Shown here piece after piece: positions 8,711 through 19,248 of a DNA stretch of 64,000 nucleotides. Under the pieces are notes generated by a model. The model did not search any database. It was not told where the DNA came from and saw only the letters and a list, made by a program, of their open reading frames with translations. How positions within the stretch are numbered: position 1 is the stretch's first letter; each line of letters starts with the position of its first letter. Position numbers and translations under genes: made by a program. The stretch spans positions 1,488,001-1,552,000 of the forward strand of contig NZ_CP064056.1 in NCBI RefSeq assembly GCF_015775975.1. The letters are read 5' to 3'. This DNA comes from Staphylococcus lloydii (GTDB taxonomy: Bacteria > Bacillota > Bacilli > Staphylococcales > Staphylococcaceae).

Positions 8711-9940
8711 CTAACGAATAAATTCTTTTTCATCATCTTTAAATTCGTATTCACCCGCATCATCACTATAGTATTTGTTATAGCGACGTTTGAACAAGAA
8801 GTAAATATGTGAAACGAGTACTTTTAATATGGCATATGCTGGAATACCTAAAATAACACCAACAACACCTAACAAGTTACCTGCACTTAATAATATAAAG
8901 ATAATTGTTAATGGATGGATTTTTAATGTTTTACCCATAATGTTAGGTGAAATAAAGTGTCCTTCAATAAATTGCACAGCTGTCCATACGATAATAAGCT
9001 TTAAGAGCATTATAGGCGATGTTATTAGTGCAATGATAATCGCTGGCGAAATAGCAATCGTTGGCCCTAGATACGGCACTACGCTCGTTACAGCTGCAAT
9101 ACTCGCAAGTACTAAACTGTAATCTAAACCGATAATAGAATAACCAATAAATAATAAGATACCGATACAAATTGAAACGATAATTTGACCTTGAATATAT
9201 GAACCAACTTGTACGCTCATTTTTTCTAATAAATCATGATAATCTTTTCTAAATTTTGGCGGTATAATATTAGTTGAAAATTCTTTAAAACGATGCCCAT
9301 CTTTTAACATAAAGAATAACACGAAAGGTGTTGTTACAATTACGACACCAACGTTTACTAAAGTTTCTGCAAAGTTTTTGATTTTTGAACTAAAACCGTT
9401 TGTATAATCCGAAATCATATTTGGAATTTTTTTAGATAGTGATGTTAAATGGCTTTGAATCTGGTTGTGATAATCCGCCACGATAGAATATTGCGTTACA
9501 CTATCAAAAAATTGATTTACTTTGCTCACGTAATGTGGGAAATTGTGACCAAAACTTTTTACCTGGACGCCAATTAAAGGTATAAGTAAATTCACTACTA
9601 ACGTGATGATACCTATAATAACTAAAAATAAAATTGACACGCCCCATACACGAGAAATATTGTAGCGTTCCATCAAATTAACGATAGGATTAAATAAATA
9701 GAACAAAATTAAAGAAACAATAATTGGAGCTACAATAGTATTAAATACGATAATAAATGGCTTAAATATATATGATACTTGATCAAATATAAATATAACG
9801 ATACCAATTAAAATCAACATACATAAGCCAAAAATCAAATCTTTACCGCCTAAAAACTTCATAAAGCGTGTTTCAGTAAAGTTTAAGTTCATTTTATTTT
9901 TGGACTTACTTTCATTATTAACTTTTTCTTCATTCGACAT
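8711..9940 (-). CDS. AI-2E family (UPF0118) membrane transporter
   Basis: A 409-residue polytopic protein with about eight hydrophobic spans in the PerM/TqsA arrangement: paired N-terminal spans, a middle soluble section (~150-190) and the C-terminal block GYSIIGLDYSLVLASIAAVTS, YLGPTIAISPAII and GHFISPNIMGKTLKIHP, the family signature. The name comes from E. coli AI-2 export; other members export Na+ or other solutes, so the substrate is unknown. I prefer ATG 9940 to ATG 9952, because the AAGG stretch touches the latter. A charged, Lys/Asn-rich N-terminus and acidic C-terminus are cytoplasmic. Monocistronic. Confidence 0.88.
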   Translation of the reverse strand: MSNEEKVNNESKSKNKMNLNFTETRFMKFLGGKDLIFGLCMLILIGIVIFIFDQVSYIFKPFIIVFNTIVAPIIVSLILFYLFNPIVNLMERYNISRVWGVSILFLVIIGIITLVVNLLIPLIGVQVKSFGHNFPHYVSKVNQFFDSVTQYSIVADYHNQIQSHLTSLSKKIPNMISDYTNGFSSKIKNFAETLVNVGVVIVTTPFVLFFMLKDGHRFKEFSTNIIPPKFRKDYHDLLEKMSVQVGSYIQGQIIVSICIGILLFIGYSIIGLDYSLVLASIAAVTSVVPYLGPTIAISPAIIIALITSPIMLLKLIIVWTAVQFIEGHFISPNIMGKTLKIHPLTIIFILLSAGNLLGVVGVILGIPAYAILKVLVSHIYFLFKRRYNKYYSDDAGEYEFKDDEKEFIR

Positions 9941-10138
9941 AAAATTCACCATACCTTACTTGTATTAATATCGTTTGTATACGACTTTAAAATATTTAAT
10001 ATAAATATTGTTATACCCTTTAAATACTATTATAAATAATATCACATGAAAGAAATACTAAACATATTTTGCATTAATAGCAATACTAAAGTTTCAGTTT
10101 AACCTAAAAGTATAAAATAATACTTTGTATAACCATGA

Positions 10139-10987
10139 CTATGATGAATTATTGTGATTCATCAAATGGTAAATATGTAATGTCAAAAATACAATCTCAC
10201 TCTCATAAATTTTATTATCCAACTCTTGCTGCAACATCTTCATTACTTTTAAAGCAATGTTATAACAAAGTGAATAATGAGATTTCAGTAATTCATCGAC
10301 AATATGAGAGCAACGCTCTCGCTCATTAAGTTGAATACGTCTGATTAGAAAATGAATGTGTCTAATAAAACGTTGATATTTTATTGACTGTCTATCTATA
10401 TCAGATTGTAAGTCATGTTCAATAATAAATGTCGCCTTATTTATTAATTCATTAATCAGCGTCATTTCTCTTAATGATAACATTTCCGTATTCGAAGCTA
10501 TATGTAAAGCTATAAAACCAATATCGTCCTCAGGAAAGTTTACGTTTAGTGACTCATTAAGTCTTTCTATCACTCTTTCGGCGATAATATACGCAGCATT
10601 GTACAAATGCTTTATTTCTGAGACAAAGGGATTAGTAATATATTGTTGTTGCTGAATACGTTTATATGCAAAAATAATATGATCCGTTAAACTAACTACT
10701 AATTTTTCATCATCAATAATCAATTTTGAATTTGTAATTATATTTACTGCTTCAATAATAGCCTGCAAAGTATAATCATCAGTCATTGAGACAAGCGCCT
10801 TATAATGACTCAGATGTGATTGTTGAACTAGTTTATATACTTTTTCAATAGATTGAGGTTGTTTAACATACATCCCCGGCTTTTTATTAAAGCCTATACC
10901 TTTACCGATTAAAATTACTTCTTGGTCTTCGATGCTGCAAATAATAACATTGTTGTTTAAAGTCTTTTTTATAAGGTAACGGTCCAT
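10139..10987 (-). CDS. glcT: BglG-family transcription antiterminator GlcT
   Basis: These RNA-binding antiterminators let a PTS operon be read when their sugar is present. The N-terminal CAT RNA-binding domain (about 1-58: YLIKKTLNNNVIICSI, GKGIGFNKKPGMYV) is followed by two PTS-regulated PRD domains with their conserved histidines (DHIIFAYKRIQQQ, DIGFIALHIASN, VDELLKSHYSLCYN, FLTLHIYHL). The start is ATG 10987, after AGGTGG; the GTG at 10996 lies in the ribosome site. The protein is 282 residues. Position next to alsT and the CAT sequence fit S. aureus GlcT, which controls ptsG; ptsG itself is not here. The GlcT name is likely rather than proven. Confidence 0.83.
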   Translation of the reverse strand: MDRYLIKKTLNNNVIICSIEDQEVILIGKGIGFNKKPGMYVKQPQSIEKVYKLVQQSHLSHYKALVSMTDDYTLQAIIEAVNIITNSKLIIDDEKLVVSLTDHIIFAYKRIQQQQYITNPFVSEIKHLYNAAYIIAERVIERLNESLNVNFPEDDIGFIALHIASNTEMLSLREMTLINELINKATFIIEHDLQSDIDRQSIKYQRFIRHIHFLIRRIQLNERERCSHIVDELLKSHYSLCYNIALKVMKMLQQELDNKIYESEIVFLTLHIYHLMNHNNSS

Positions 10988-11071
10988 GCTTTCCACCTTT
11001 CTTTTATATCAATAAGATTATATATGGTAAGGCTTTAAAAGAAAAGTTTAATTTTGAGTGAATGAACGAAT

Positions 11072-11116
11072 AAAAAGAAAAAACTACAAGATAGTAACTT
11101 ATACTATCTTGTAGTT
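11072..11116 (-). terminator. alsT: terminator of alsT
   Basis: AACTACAAGATAGTA (11082-11096) pairs perfectly with 11102-11116; the A-rich run at 11072-11081 gives the U-tract on the minus strand. Confidence 0.92.
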
Positions 11117-11124
11117 CATAAATA

Positions 11125-12585
11125 TTAATATAATGATTTATCGTTTTTGTTCATGCCCCAGCTCTCAATACCAAATAAATTGATTTCCAATTGTTCTGGT
11201 TTGAATACTGGTTTCTTACCTGCTTTACGTTGAGCTTGATAATCTCTCATTACAGCAAGTGCAATGTTAGATAAACCAACTATCGAAATCAAGTTGACGA
11301 TAGCCATAAGTCCCATAAACAGGTCGGCAGTGTTCCAAACTGTTTGTGTTTTAACAACAGCGCCGACAAATACTAATACAACGACTAAACATCTAAAAAT
11401 AAATAAAACAATTTTATTTTTAGATAAAAATTCGATGTTGGATTGACCATAGTAATAGTTCCCGATAACTGATGAATAAGCAAATAGCGTAATCGCTATA
11501 GTTAAGAAAATACCACCAGCACTACCTAAATGTTCATTCAGTGCAGATTGAGTAACTTGAACGCCTTGAGGCGCATTATCTCCGAATTTCAAACCACTGT
11601 ATAATAAGATCATGATTGCAGTAGATGTACATACGAGCATTGTATCGAAGAATACACCTAATGATTGAATAAGACCTTGTTTTACAGGGTGAGGCGCAGC
11701 TGCAGTTGCGGCAGCATTAGGTGCAGAACCCATACCAGCTTCGTTTGAGAACAAGCCACGTTTCACACCTTGTAAAATAGCTGCACCAACGGCACCACCA
11801 GTAACTTGTTGTGCACCAAAAGCACTTTTAATAATTGTCATTAACATTGGTATGATTTGATCATAATTCATTATTAAGATAACCAATACTAAAGCAATGT
11901 ATATAATAGCCATAACTGGAACGATTACTGAAGAAATTCTAGCAATACTACGTACACCACCAAAAATAATGACAGCTGTAAATACTGCTAACACTAAACC
12001 AGTAATCACTGGACTCACATTATATTGCGTATTTAAAGACTCAGCAATGGTATTAGATTGAACTGTATTAAATACGAAAGCAAAAGTTACCGTAATTAAT
12101 ATTGCAAAGACGATACCTAACCATCTTTGATTTAAACCTTTAGTTATGTAATAAGCTGGACCACCACGATAGCCACCATCTTTATCTGGAACTTTATAAA
12201 CTTGCGCTAAAGTCGCCTCGATAAAAGCACTTGCCGCTCCGATAAATGCGATTAACCACATCCAAAACACTGCACCTGGACCACCAAGTACGATAGCTGT
12301 AGCAACACCAGCGATGTTTCCTGTTCCTACACGTGAACCTGCACTAATTGCGAAAGCTTGGAATGGCGAAATACCCTTCTTACCATTTTCTAATGTTTCC
12401 GGTTTTTCACCAATAGCACGAAACATTTCTGGAATCCAACGTAATTGGACGAATTTCGAACCGATTGTGAAATAAATACCCACAGTAATTAATAAACCGA
12501 TTAAATATTGCGACCAAATCAAATCGTTTCCGGTCTCAATAATGACTTTAAACCAACCTGGAATTAAACTATCAAAATCACTCAA
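11125..12585 (-). CDS. alsT: sodium:alanine/glycine symporter family (AlsT, probable glutamine importer)
   Basis: AGCS-family cation:amino-acid symporter of 486 residues with about ten membrane spans. Family signatures are SAGSRVGTGNIAGVATAI and GVKRGLFSNEAGMGSAPNAA. In S. aureus the AlsT homologue has been reported to take up glutamine; Bacillus AlsT is similar. The start codon is TTG (12585), about 10 bases after GGAGG. The next upstream 220 bp carry a weak hairpin (12672-12698) that may end parC transcription. The terminator just downstream makes alsT a single-gene unit, separate from glcT. Substrate identity is by family only. Confidence 0.9.
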   Translation of the reverse strand: MSDFDSLIPGWFKVIIETGNDLIWSQYLIGLLITVGIYFTIGSKFVQLRWIPEMFRAIGEKPETLENGKKGISPFQAFAISAGSRVGTGNIAGVATAIVLGGPGAVFWMWLIAFIGAASAFIEATLAQVYKVPDKDGGYRGGPAYYITKGLNQRWLGIVFAILITVTFAFVFNTVQSNTIAESLNTQYNVSPVITGLVLAVFTAVIIFGGVRSIARISSVIVPVMAIIYIALVLVILIMNYDQIIPMLMTIIKSAFGAQQVTGGAVGAAILQGVKRGLFSNEAGMGSAPNAAATAAAPHPVKQGLIQSLGVFFDTMLVCTSTAIMILLYSGLKFGDNAPQGVQVTQSALNEHLGSAGGIFLTIAITLFAYSSVIGNYYYGQSNIEFLSKNKIVLFIFRCLVVVLVFVGAVVKTQTVWNTADLFMGLMAIVNLISIVGLSNIALAVMRDYQAQRKAGKKPVFKPEQLEINLFGIESWGMNKNDKSLY

Positions 12586-12807
12586 ATTATTAAATCCTCC
12601 TTAGCTAAATATTACCATATAAGTATGTATATAAAGATTTATATAATGAGCACTCATAAAATATATACAACCAACAGTAGTTATAAAAACACTGTTGATT
12701 GCATTTTGTTGTATTTCAATATATCTCAAATTTATGTTGCCTACATTTAAATATCTATAATAGTTTTATTTTATCACTATATTAGAGTTTTTACTATATT
12801 TTTTTAT

Positions 12808-15210
12808 CTACTCAACAATTAACTGTACAAGTTCACCAAATTCATTTGTATCAACGATAAACGAACCGTTGGTATACTGTTCAGTTAAATGAATATCTTT
12901 TATATAGCCTTGCTCTTCATGCGAATTAGAATACACCTTATAAATCGTGTCATCTGGAGTTGTGGTTTGTGCTGAAACAATACGGTGTGGTGCTTTTTTC
13001 AATTCTTTTAATAATGTTATACCTCTTTGCGCGCGTTTTGCATGTTGTAATACATTATAACTAATACGTTTCAACGCACCACGTTGTGTAGCCATTAATA
13101 TTGTATTTTGATCATTCACAGTTTGAGTTAAAACGACAAAATCTTCATCTTTTAGATTAATTGATTTAACACCTGCAGCTCGTAAACCAGTGTCGGATAA
13201 CTCTTCAGTAGAATACGTTAATGACATACCTTTATTCGTAAGTACAGTAATCATTTGTTCTGCTTCGACACGCATGATATTAATCACTTCATCATTGTCT
13301 TTCAACTTCATAGCAACAAGTGGTTTGTTATATCTAGAAGTTTTGAACAATGAAACGTTACTTTTCTTAATCATGCCATTTTTCGTAGCAGTAATGTAAT
13401 ATGCACTTTCTGGGAACTCTTTCTCACAATTAACGTCTATTACAAATTCATCATCATCAAGTGGCACAATTTGTGACACGTGTTGACCTAAATCTTTCCA
13501 TTTTATGTCAGATAATTTATGGACAGGTATAAACAAATATCTACCTTTATTCGTAAATACAAGTGCCGTATCAAGCGTGTTCGTCTCCATATATTTTAAT
13601 ATACTGTCGCCATCTTTAACGCCTATTTCTTCAATACCACTCGCGTTAAAGCTACGCAACGAAGTACGCTTAATATAACCGTGACGCGTAACACTTAACA
13701 TAACTGTTTCGCTAGGTACCATAACCTCTTTATCTATTTTAATTTCAGAGATTTCAGCTTCAATAACCGATAAACGCTCAGTTTTAAATTTCTTGCGAAT
13801 TTCAGTTAATTCTTCTTTAATTACGGCAAGTAATGCATCATGATTATCTAAAATATGACGTAATTTTTCAATTGTAGCTTTAAGTTCATCGTGTTCATCT
13901 TGTAATTGGACAATATCCGTATTTGTTAAACGGTATAACTGTAACATCACGATAGCTTCGGCTTGTGCTTCTGTAAAGTCGTATTCGGCTACAAGGTTTT
14001 CTTTAGCATCTTTTTTATTTTTTGAATTTCTAATTAAGTTAATGACCTCGTCTAAAATAGACAATGCTTTCATTAAACCTTCCACAATATGCATTCTGCT
14101 TTCGGCATGATTTAGATCATATTGTGTACGTTTGGTAACGACATCGATTTGATGATTTAAATAACTATCGATAATTTCACGAATGCCCATTAATTTTGGA
14201 CGACCTTCACTTATAGCTACCATATTAAAACTGTAAGAAATTTGTAAATCTGTGTTTTTATATAAATAGTTAAGTACAGCTTCACTATTAACATCTTTTT
14301 TCAATTCAATAGCAATACGAAGACCTGTTCGGTCAGTTTCATCACGAACTTCTAAAATACCATCTACCTTTTTATCGGCGCGTAGTTCGTCGATTTTCTT
14401 AACCAAACTACTTTTATTTACTTCGTACGGTATTTCAGTGACTGCCAATTCTTTACGTCCATTTCTTAACTCTTCAGTCTCGACTTTAGAACGTACGATG
14501 ATTTTCCCTTTACCAGATTCATAAGCTTTTTTAATACCATCGATACCTTGAATTATACCGCCTGTTGGAAAATCTGGTCCTTTTACATATTTCATTAATC
14601 GATTAACTGTAATGTTAGGGTCATCGATATATTTTAAAGTAGCCTGAATGACTTCACCTAAATTATGTGGTGGTATATCCGTCGCATACCCAGAAGATAT
14701 TCCTGTACTTCCGTTAATTAGTAAATTAGGTAATCTTCCTGGCAAGACCATAGGTTCAGTCGTCGTATCGTCATAGTTAGGCATAAATGGCACAGTTTCT
14801 TTATTGATATCTCTAAGTAACTCTTCAGAAATCTGGCTTAATTTTGCCTCAGTGTAACGCATCGCTGCAGCTGGATCGTTGTCAATACTACCGTTATTAC
14901 CGTGCATTTCAATAAGTACATGGCGTAATTTCCAATCTTGACTCAAACGCACCATAGCATCATATACCGAGGAATCACCATGAGGATGGTACTGACCAAT
15001 AACATCTCCGACTGTTTTGGCACTTTTACGGAAATTTTTGTCATAAGTATTACCACTTGAATACATAGCATATAAAATACGACGTTGTACTGGCTTTAAA
15101 CCATCTCTAACGTCAGGTAATGCACGTTCTTGAATAATATATTTACTATAACGACCAAATCGGTCGCCTATTACGTCTTCAAGTGATAAGTCTTGAATTA
15201 CCTCACTCAA
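12808..15210 (-). CDS. parC: DNA topoisomerase IV subunit A
   Basis: ParC (GrlA) cuts and rejoins DNA to unlink daughter chromosomes. It is 800 residues, full length. The catalytic tyrosine is Y119 ([10 protein letters not shown]). The quinolone region reads [15 protein letters not shown], with Ser-80 and Asp-84; Ser-80 is the susceptible form, and Asp in place of the S. aureus Glu-84 is the residue I recall for coagulase-negative species. C-terminal beta-pinwheel repeats follow about residue 490. It overlaps parE by 4 bp (ATGA), so the two are translationally coupled and co-transcribed. Confidence 0.98.
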   Translation of the reverse strand: MSEVIQDLSLEDVIGDRFGRYSKYIIQERALPDVRDGLKPVQRRILYAMYSSGNTYDKNFRKSAKTVGDVIGQYHPHGDSSVYDAMVRLSQDWKLRHVLIEMHGNNGSIDNDPAAAMRYTEAKLSQISEELLRDINKETVPFMPNYDDTTTEPMVLPGRLPNLLINGSTGISSGYATDIPPHNLGEVIQATLKYIDDPNITVNRLMKYVKGPDFPTGGIIQGIDGIKKAYESGKGKIIVRSKVETEELRNGRKELAVTEIPYEVNKSSLVKKIDELRADKKVDGILEVRDETDRTGLRIAIELKKDVNSEAVLNYLYKNTDLQISYSFNMVAISEGRPKLMGIREIIDSYLNHQIDVVTKRTQYDLNHAESRMHIVEGLMKALSILDEVINLIRNSKNKKDAKENLVAEYDFTEAQAEAIVMLQLYRLTNTDIVQLQDEHDELKATIEKLRHILDNHDALLAVIKEELTEIRKKFKTERLSVIEAEISEIKIDKEVMVPSETVMLSVTRHGYIKRTSLRSFNASGIEEIGVKDGDSILKYMETNTLDTALVFTNKGRYLFIPVHKLSDIKWKDLGQHVSQIVPLDDDEFVIDVNCEKEFPESAYYITATKNGMIKKSNVSLFKTSRYNKPLVAMKLKDNDEVINIMRVEAEQMITVLTNKGMSLTYSTEELSDTGLRAAGVKSINLKDEDFVVLTQTVNDQNTILMATQRGALKRISYNVLQHAKRAQRGITLLKELKKAPHRIVSAQTTTPDDTIYKVYSNSHEEQGYIKDIHLTEQYTNGSFIVDTNEFGELVQLIVE

Positions 15211-17207
15211 TTTATTTCCTCCTCTTCTTGCTCATCATGTTCCAAAATTTGTATTTCGCTATTATCTAAAATACTTTGGTCTTCTTGTAAACCAAATTCT
15301 ACGTGACTTTCAATCCATTCACGTCTTGGTGCAACTTTGTCACCCATTAATGTTGTAACACGTTTAGAAGATCTGATTTCGTCATCTACTTGTACGCGAA
15401 TTAATGTTCTTGTTTCTGGGTTCATCGTTGTTTCCCATAATTGATCTGGGTTCATTTCACCCAAACCTTTATATCTTTGCAAAGTAAAGCCTTTACCTAA
15501 TTGTTTTTGTAATTTTTCTAACTCGTCGTCAGTCCATGCATATTCGACTTTTTTCGAACTGCCTTTACCTTTTTCTAATTTATATAACGGTGGTAACGCA
15601 ATAAATACGCGACCTGCTTGTACTAATGGCTTCATATATTTAAAGAAGAACGTTAATAATAGTACTTGAATGTGCGCGCCATCAGTATCCGCATCAGTCA
15701 TGATAATAACGCGATTGTAGTTACTATCTTCTAATTTAAATTCATTACCAACACCGGCACCAATCGTATGAATAATCGTATTGATTTCTTCATTTTTAAA
15801 TATATCTTCGAGTCGTGCTTTTTCTGTATTAATAACTTTACCTCTTAAAGGTAAGATGGCTTGATACTTACGATCTCTACCAAGTTTAGCTGAACCACCA
15901 GCTGAGTCACCCTCAACTAAGTACAGTTCTTTCTTTTCTGTATTTTTACTTTGGGCAGGCGTTAATTTCCCTGAAAGTAAAGTATCTTTACGCTTGTTTT
16001 TCTTACCAGAACGGGCATCTTCTCTAGCTTTTCTCGCAGCTTCACGTGCTTGTTGGGCCTTAAGGGCTTTCTTAACAAGAGATTTAGACAATTGCCCTTT
16101 TTCTTCTAAATAGTAAGGTAATTTATCAGCAACAACAGAATCAACGGCACTTCTAGCTTCAGGTGTACCTAATTTTGATTTTGTTTGCCCTTCAAATTGT
16201 AATAATTCTTCAGGAATACGAATTGAAATAATCGCCGTTAATCCTTCACGAATATCATTACCATCAAGGTTTTTATCTTTCGCTTTTAATTCATTAATTC
16301 TACGCGCATAATCATTAAATACACGTGTCATTGCTGTTTTGAATCCAACTTCATGCGTACCACCATCTTTTGTGCGCACGTTGTTAACAAAACTTAAAAT
16401 ACTTTCTGAATATTGGTCGTTATATTGAAATGCTACTTCCACTTCTATATTGTTAGCTTCGCCTACAAAAGTAGCTACATCATGAAGTACTTCTTTGCCT
16501 TCATTGACATAGGAAACAAACTCTTTTATACCTTCTTCATAATGATATACTTCTTCACGTTCTTTACCTTGTCTATTATCAGTTAAAATGATTTTTAAAT
16601 TTTTTAATAGAAAAGCAGATTCTTGAAGTCTTTCACTTAATACATCAAAGTTAAAAGAAGTAGCAGATTTAAATATTTCTGGATCTGGTTTAAAAGTAAC
16701 TTTAGTCCCAGTTTTCTTTGTTTTGCCTTTTTTTACTAGTCCACTAGCAGGTTTGCCACCGTCTTTGAAATCTTGTTGATAAATTGTACCGTCTCTATGT
16801 ATTTCGACACTAAGCCATTCACTTAATGCATTTACTACGGACGCACCAACACCATGCAAACCTCCTGATGTTTTATATCCGCCTTGTCCGAATTTACCCC
16901 CGGCATGTAATACAGTGAATATTACTTCTACTGTCGGTTTTCCAGAGGCATGTATACCTGTAGGCATACCACGACCATTATCTTCTATTGTAATACTCTC
17001 ATCTTTATTAATAGTTACTGAAATTTCATTCCCATGACCATTCAATACTTCATCGACGGAGTTATCGACAACTTCATACACTAAATGATGTAATCCGCGT
17101 TTATCGGTTGAACCAATATACATACCAGGTCTCTTTCTAACTGCTTCGAGTCCTTCTAGTACTTGGATAGAATCATCCGAGTAATTATTTTGCTTATTCA
17201 TTGCCAA
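15207..17207 (-). CDS. parE: DNA topoisomerase IV subunit B
   Basis: ParE (GrlB) is the ATPase half of topoisomerase IV. GHKL ATP-binding motifs are intact ([39 protein letters not shown]), as are the Toprim residues [16 protein letters not shown] and [11 protein letters not shown]. It is 666 residues if translation starts at TTG 17207, which is 8 bases from GGAGGG; an ATG two codons later is 14 bases away and so less well placed. S. aureus entries often use that ATG. A LexA-like box lies about 20 bp upstream of the start. Confidence 0.96.
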   Translation of the reverse strand: MAMNKQNNYSDDSIQVLEGLEAVRKRPGMYIGSTDKRGLHHLVYEVVDNSVDEVLNGHGNEISVTINKDESITIEDNGRGMPTGIHASGKPTVEVIFTVLHAGGKFGQGGYKTSGGLHGVGASVVNALSEWLSVEIHRDGTIYQQDFKDGGKPASGLVKKGKTKKTGTKVTFKPDPEIFKSATSFNFDVLSERLQESAFLLKNLKIILTDNRQGKEREEVYHYEEGIKEFVSYVNEGKEVLHDVATFVGEANNIEVEVAFQYNDQYSESILSFVNNVRTKDGGTHEVGFKTAMTRVFNDYARRINELKAKDKNLDGNDIREGLTAIISIRIPEELLQFEGQTKSKLGTPEARSAVDSVVADKLPYYLEEKGQLSKSLVKKALKAQQAREAARKAREDARSGKKNKRKDTLLSGKLTPAQSKNTEKKELYLVEGDSAGGSAKLGRDRKYQAILPLRGKVINTEKARLEDIFKNEEINTIIHTIGAGVGNEFKLEDSNYNRVIIMTDADTDGAHIQVLLLTFFFKYMKPLVQAGRVFIALPPLYKLEKGKGSSKKVEYAWTDDELEKLQKQLGKGFTLQRYKGLGEMNPDQLWETTMNPETRTLIRVQVDDEIRSSKRVTTLMGDKVAPRREWIESHVEFGLQEDQSILDNSEIQILEHDEQEEEEIN

Positions 17208-17223
17208 TCGTTTCGCCCTCCTA

Positions 17224-17237
17224 CAAACGTACGTTCG
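17224..17237 (-). promoter_or_regulatory. LexA-like box upstream of parE-parC
   Basis: CAAAC-GTAC-GTTCG differs from CGAAC-N4-GTTCG at one base (A for G in the left arm). It lies between the parE ribosome site and the divergent plsY promoter region. I recall parE and parC among S. aureus genes reported to respond through LexA to ciprofloxacin. Confidence 0.7.
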
Positions 17238-17396
17238 TTTTTAAAACTATACAATAGTTATTCTTATATAAATTTGCGTAAATTGCAAGCGTCAAAGTGA
17301 TAATTAAGTAACAAATCATGCATATATTTTAATTTTTATTCGTGTAATAATAGGTCATGTGGTAAAATAGACATAACGTCATTAAAGGATGTGTAA

Positions 17397-18011
17397 ATGT
17401 ATATGATGATAGTAATTATGTTAATTCTAAGTTACCTCATTGGTGCATTTCCAAGTGGCTATGTGATCGGAAAATTATTTTTCAAAAAAGATATTAGACA
17501 ATTTGGAAGCGGAAACACTGGTGCAACAAATAGTTTTAGAGTATTAGGGAAACCAGCTGGTGCATTAGTTACATTTTTAGATATATTTAAAGGTTTTATA
17601 GTAGTATTTTTCCCATTGTGGTTGCCTGTTCATGCTGATGGGCCAATAAGTACATTTTTCACAAATGGCTTAATCGTTGGTGCATTTGCAATTTTAGGAC
17701 ATGTATATCCTATCTATTTAGGTTTTAAAGGTGGTAAAGCAGTAGCTACAAGTGCTGGCGTAGTATTTGGAGTTAATCCAATTTTATTATTAATATTAGC
17801 CGTAATTTTCTTCGCTATTTTATATTTAACAAAGTATGTATCATTATCAAGTATCATTGCGTCAATTTGTTGTATTATAGGCGCGTTACTTATTCGAGAT
17901 TATATTTTATTAGTCGTAAGTGCATGTATAGGTATATTACTAATCTTTAGACATAGAACAAATATAGTAAGAATATTTAAAGGCGAAGAACCTAAAATAA
18001 AATGGATGTAA
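17397..18011 (+). CDS. plsY: glycerol-3-phosphate acyltransferase PlsY
   Basis: PlsY moves acyl groups from acyl-phosphate to glycerol-3-phosphate in the first committed step of phospholipid synthesis. It is a 204-residue protein with five or so membrane spans. Motifs: [31 protein letters not shown] and [21 protein letters not shown], which hold the conserved Ser/Arg, glycine loop and His/Lys residues. ATG 17397 follows AAAGGA by 7 bases. It is divergent from parE, an arrangement shared with Bacillus (yneS-parE). Confidence 0.96.
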   Translation: MYMMIVIMLILSYLIGAFPSGYVIGKLFFKKDIRQFGSGNTGATNSFRVLGKPAGALVTFLDIFKGFIVVFFPLWLPVHADGPISTFFTNGLIVGAFAILGHVYPIYLGFKGGKAVATSAGVVFGVNPILLLILAVIFFAILYLTKYVSLSSIIASICCIIGALLIRDYILLVVSACIGILLIFRHRTNIVRIFKGEEPKIKWM

Positions 18012-18094
18012 AAAGTCGACAAACTATTAACTTTTTAAGTAATTATCAGTGTTTAAATGTGAGGTAGCCATGTAAACAACATGGTTTATAGTTT

Positions 18095-18139
18095 AAAGCG
18101 TTATTTAAAATCTCTAACGATTTTAAATAACGCTTTTTT
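18095..18139 (+). terminator. plsY: terminator of plsY
   Basis: In the 335-bp gap after plsY, AAAGCGTTATTTAAAA (18095-18110) pairs with its complement at 18121-18136 and is followed by T. A smaller hairpin (CCATGT/ACATGG) sits at 18068-18084. The rest of the gap holds a candidate extended -10 (TGCTATACT, ending 18242) for the next gene, with a poor -35. Confidence 0.9.
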
Positions 18140-18346
18140 ATAACCAGTCATCTCATGGTGATATATAAATATAATTAACTACTAAAACATATTACTTTCA
18201 AAGATATATATCATAAGTTTGTTAAAAATAATATGCTATACTAGAATTAGCATATGCATAAGTGGGTATTATAGTACAGTATCAAGATTATATTTGTAAA
18301 TTCACCATGTAAGTTTTCACTTACAAAACGAGAGGAGACTTTTATT

Positions 18347-18643
18347 ATGAAGATAGAACTTTCAGACAGAGCGGTAAAATGGTTCAAGGATGAACTTGAT
18401 TTGCCAGAAGAGAATAAAGTCTTACATTTTTACGTACGCTATGGTGGCGAAATACAACTAAAACAAGGATTTAGCCCTGCATTTAGCGTCGACAAAAAAG
18501 ATGATATTGAGATTGGTTATGAGAATAACTTTGATGAGTTAGATGTTGTCATCTCTGAAAAAGATTTATGGTATTTTGAAGATGATGATATTTATATAGA
18601 TGTAGATGAAAACTCAGAAGAAATCACTTACGATATTAAATAA
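18347..18643 (+). CDS. HesB/IscA-like (YneR-type) protein without cysteines
   Basis: A 98-residue protein with the HesB/YadR core pattern ([34 protein letters not shown]) and a very acidic C-terminal third. True A-type Fe-S carriers bind the cluster with three conserved cysteines; this protein has none, so it cannot act as a classical carrier. Bacillus YneR, beside plsY, is the likely counterpart. GAGGAG precedes the ATG. It has its own terminator. Function unknown; the family call is by fold pattern. Confidence 0.8.
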   Translation: MKIELSDRAVKWFKDELDLPEENKVLHFYVRYGGEIQLKQGFSPAFSVDKKDDIEIGYENNFDELDVVISEKDLWYFEDDDIYIDVDENSEEITYDIK

Positions 18644-18645
18644 AG

Positions 18646-18681
18646 AAAAAGCCGTTATTAATTATTAATAGCGGCTTTTTT
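18646..18681. terminator. bidirectional terminator, HesB-like gene / thioesterase
   Basis: AAAAAGCCGTTATTA pairs with TAATAGCGGCTTTTT (one G-U pair) around a 5-base loop, with A and T runs on the two sides. It lies between convergent genes. Confidence 0.92.
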
Positions 18682-18688
18682 ATTTACA

Positions 18689-19147
18689 TTATAATCCATT
18701 ATAAACTTCTCTTGTTTCTCCAGCCTTATTTAAATTAGCTACTTCTTTATATGTAGCATGCCATTCAGGGAACGTTTTATCTAATCTAATAGGTTTGAAA
18801 TTTGTCTTTTTAATACATGTTAAAGTAGTTGAGCCTGTAGTTGCTAATTCGCCTGCTTCATTGTATATTTCATAACAATATAATGATCTAAGTGGTGAAT
18901 ATTTAGCGACCCAAGTTTTAATTTTCACCTTTTCTGGATATGTAATTGACTTAATATAATTAATATTTAAATCCGTGACAGGAGAAATGATGCCACTGTC
19001 CTCCATATCTTTATAACTAAATCCTAGTTTTGTAATATAGTCCGTACGAGCGACTTCAAACCATGTAGGATAATTGCCATGATAAATAAATCCCATTTGA
19101 TCTGTTTCTTGATATCTTGATTCTATTTCTGTAATTGTATAAATCAT
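18689..19147 (-). CDS. acyl-CoA thioesterase, hot-dog fold (YbgC/YneP-like)
   Basis: A 152-residue single hot-dog domain protein. The 4-hydroxybenzoyl-CoA thioesterase/YbgC signature is visible near the N-terminus: YQETDQMGFIYHGNYPTWFE, where the Asp (of the TDxMG motif) is catalytic in characterised members, followed by ARTDYITKLG. GAGGTCG precedes the ATG. Bacillus yneP, also near citB, is the likely homologue. Substrate is unknown; short acyl-CoAs are typical. It is transcribed in the same direction as acnA but the acnA terminator lies between them, so it is probably independent or fed by read-through. Confidence 0.83.
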   Translation of the reverse strand: MIYTITEIESRYQETDQMGFIYHGNYPTWFEVARTDYITKLGFSYKDMEDSGIISPVTDLNINYIKSITYPEKVKIKTWVAKYSPLRSLYCYEIYNEAGELATTGSTTLTCIKKTNFKPIRLDKTFPEWHATYKEVANLNKAGETREVYNGL

Positions 19148-19194
19148 TAAGTCGACCTCTTTTCAAAATTTCCTTAACCAAATCATATCATAAC

Positions 19195-19230
19195 AAAAAA
19201 GACTATGTGAGCATATTAACTCACATAGCC
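19195..19230 (-). terminator. acnA: terminator of acnA
   Basis: CTATGTGA (19203-19210) pairs with TCACATAG (19221-19228); the A-run at 19195-19200 supplies the U-tract on the minus strand. Confidence 0.85.
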
Positions 19231-19248
19231 TTAATCTTAACCAATCAA

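Noticed and set aside
12672..12698. Hairpin after parC as a strong terminator
   Set aside because: The stem is short with a mismatch and the minus-strand U-tract is poor; at best a weak terminator.
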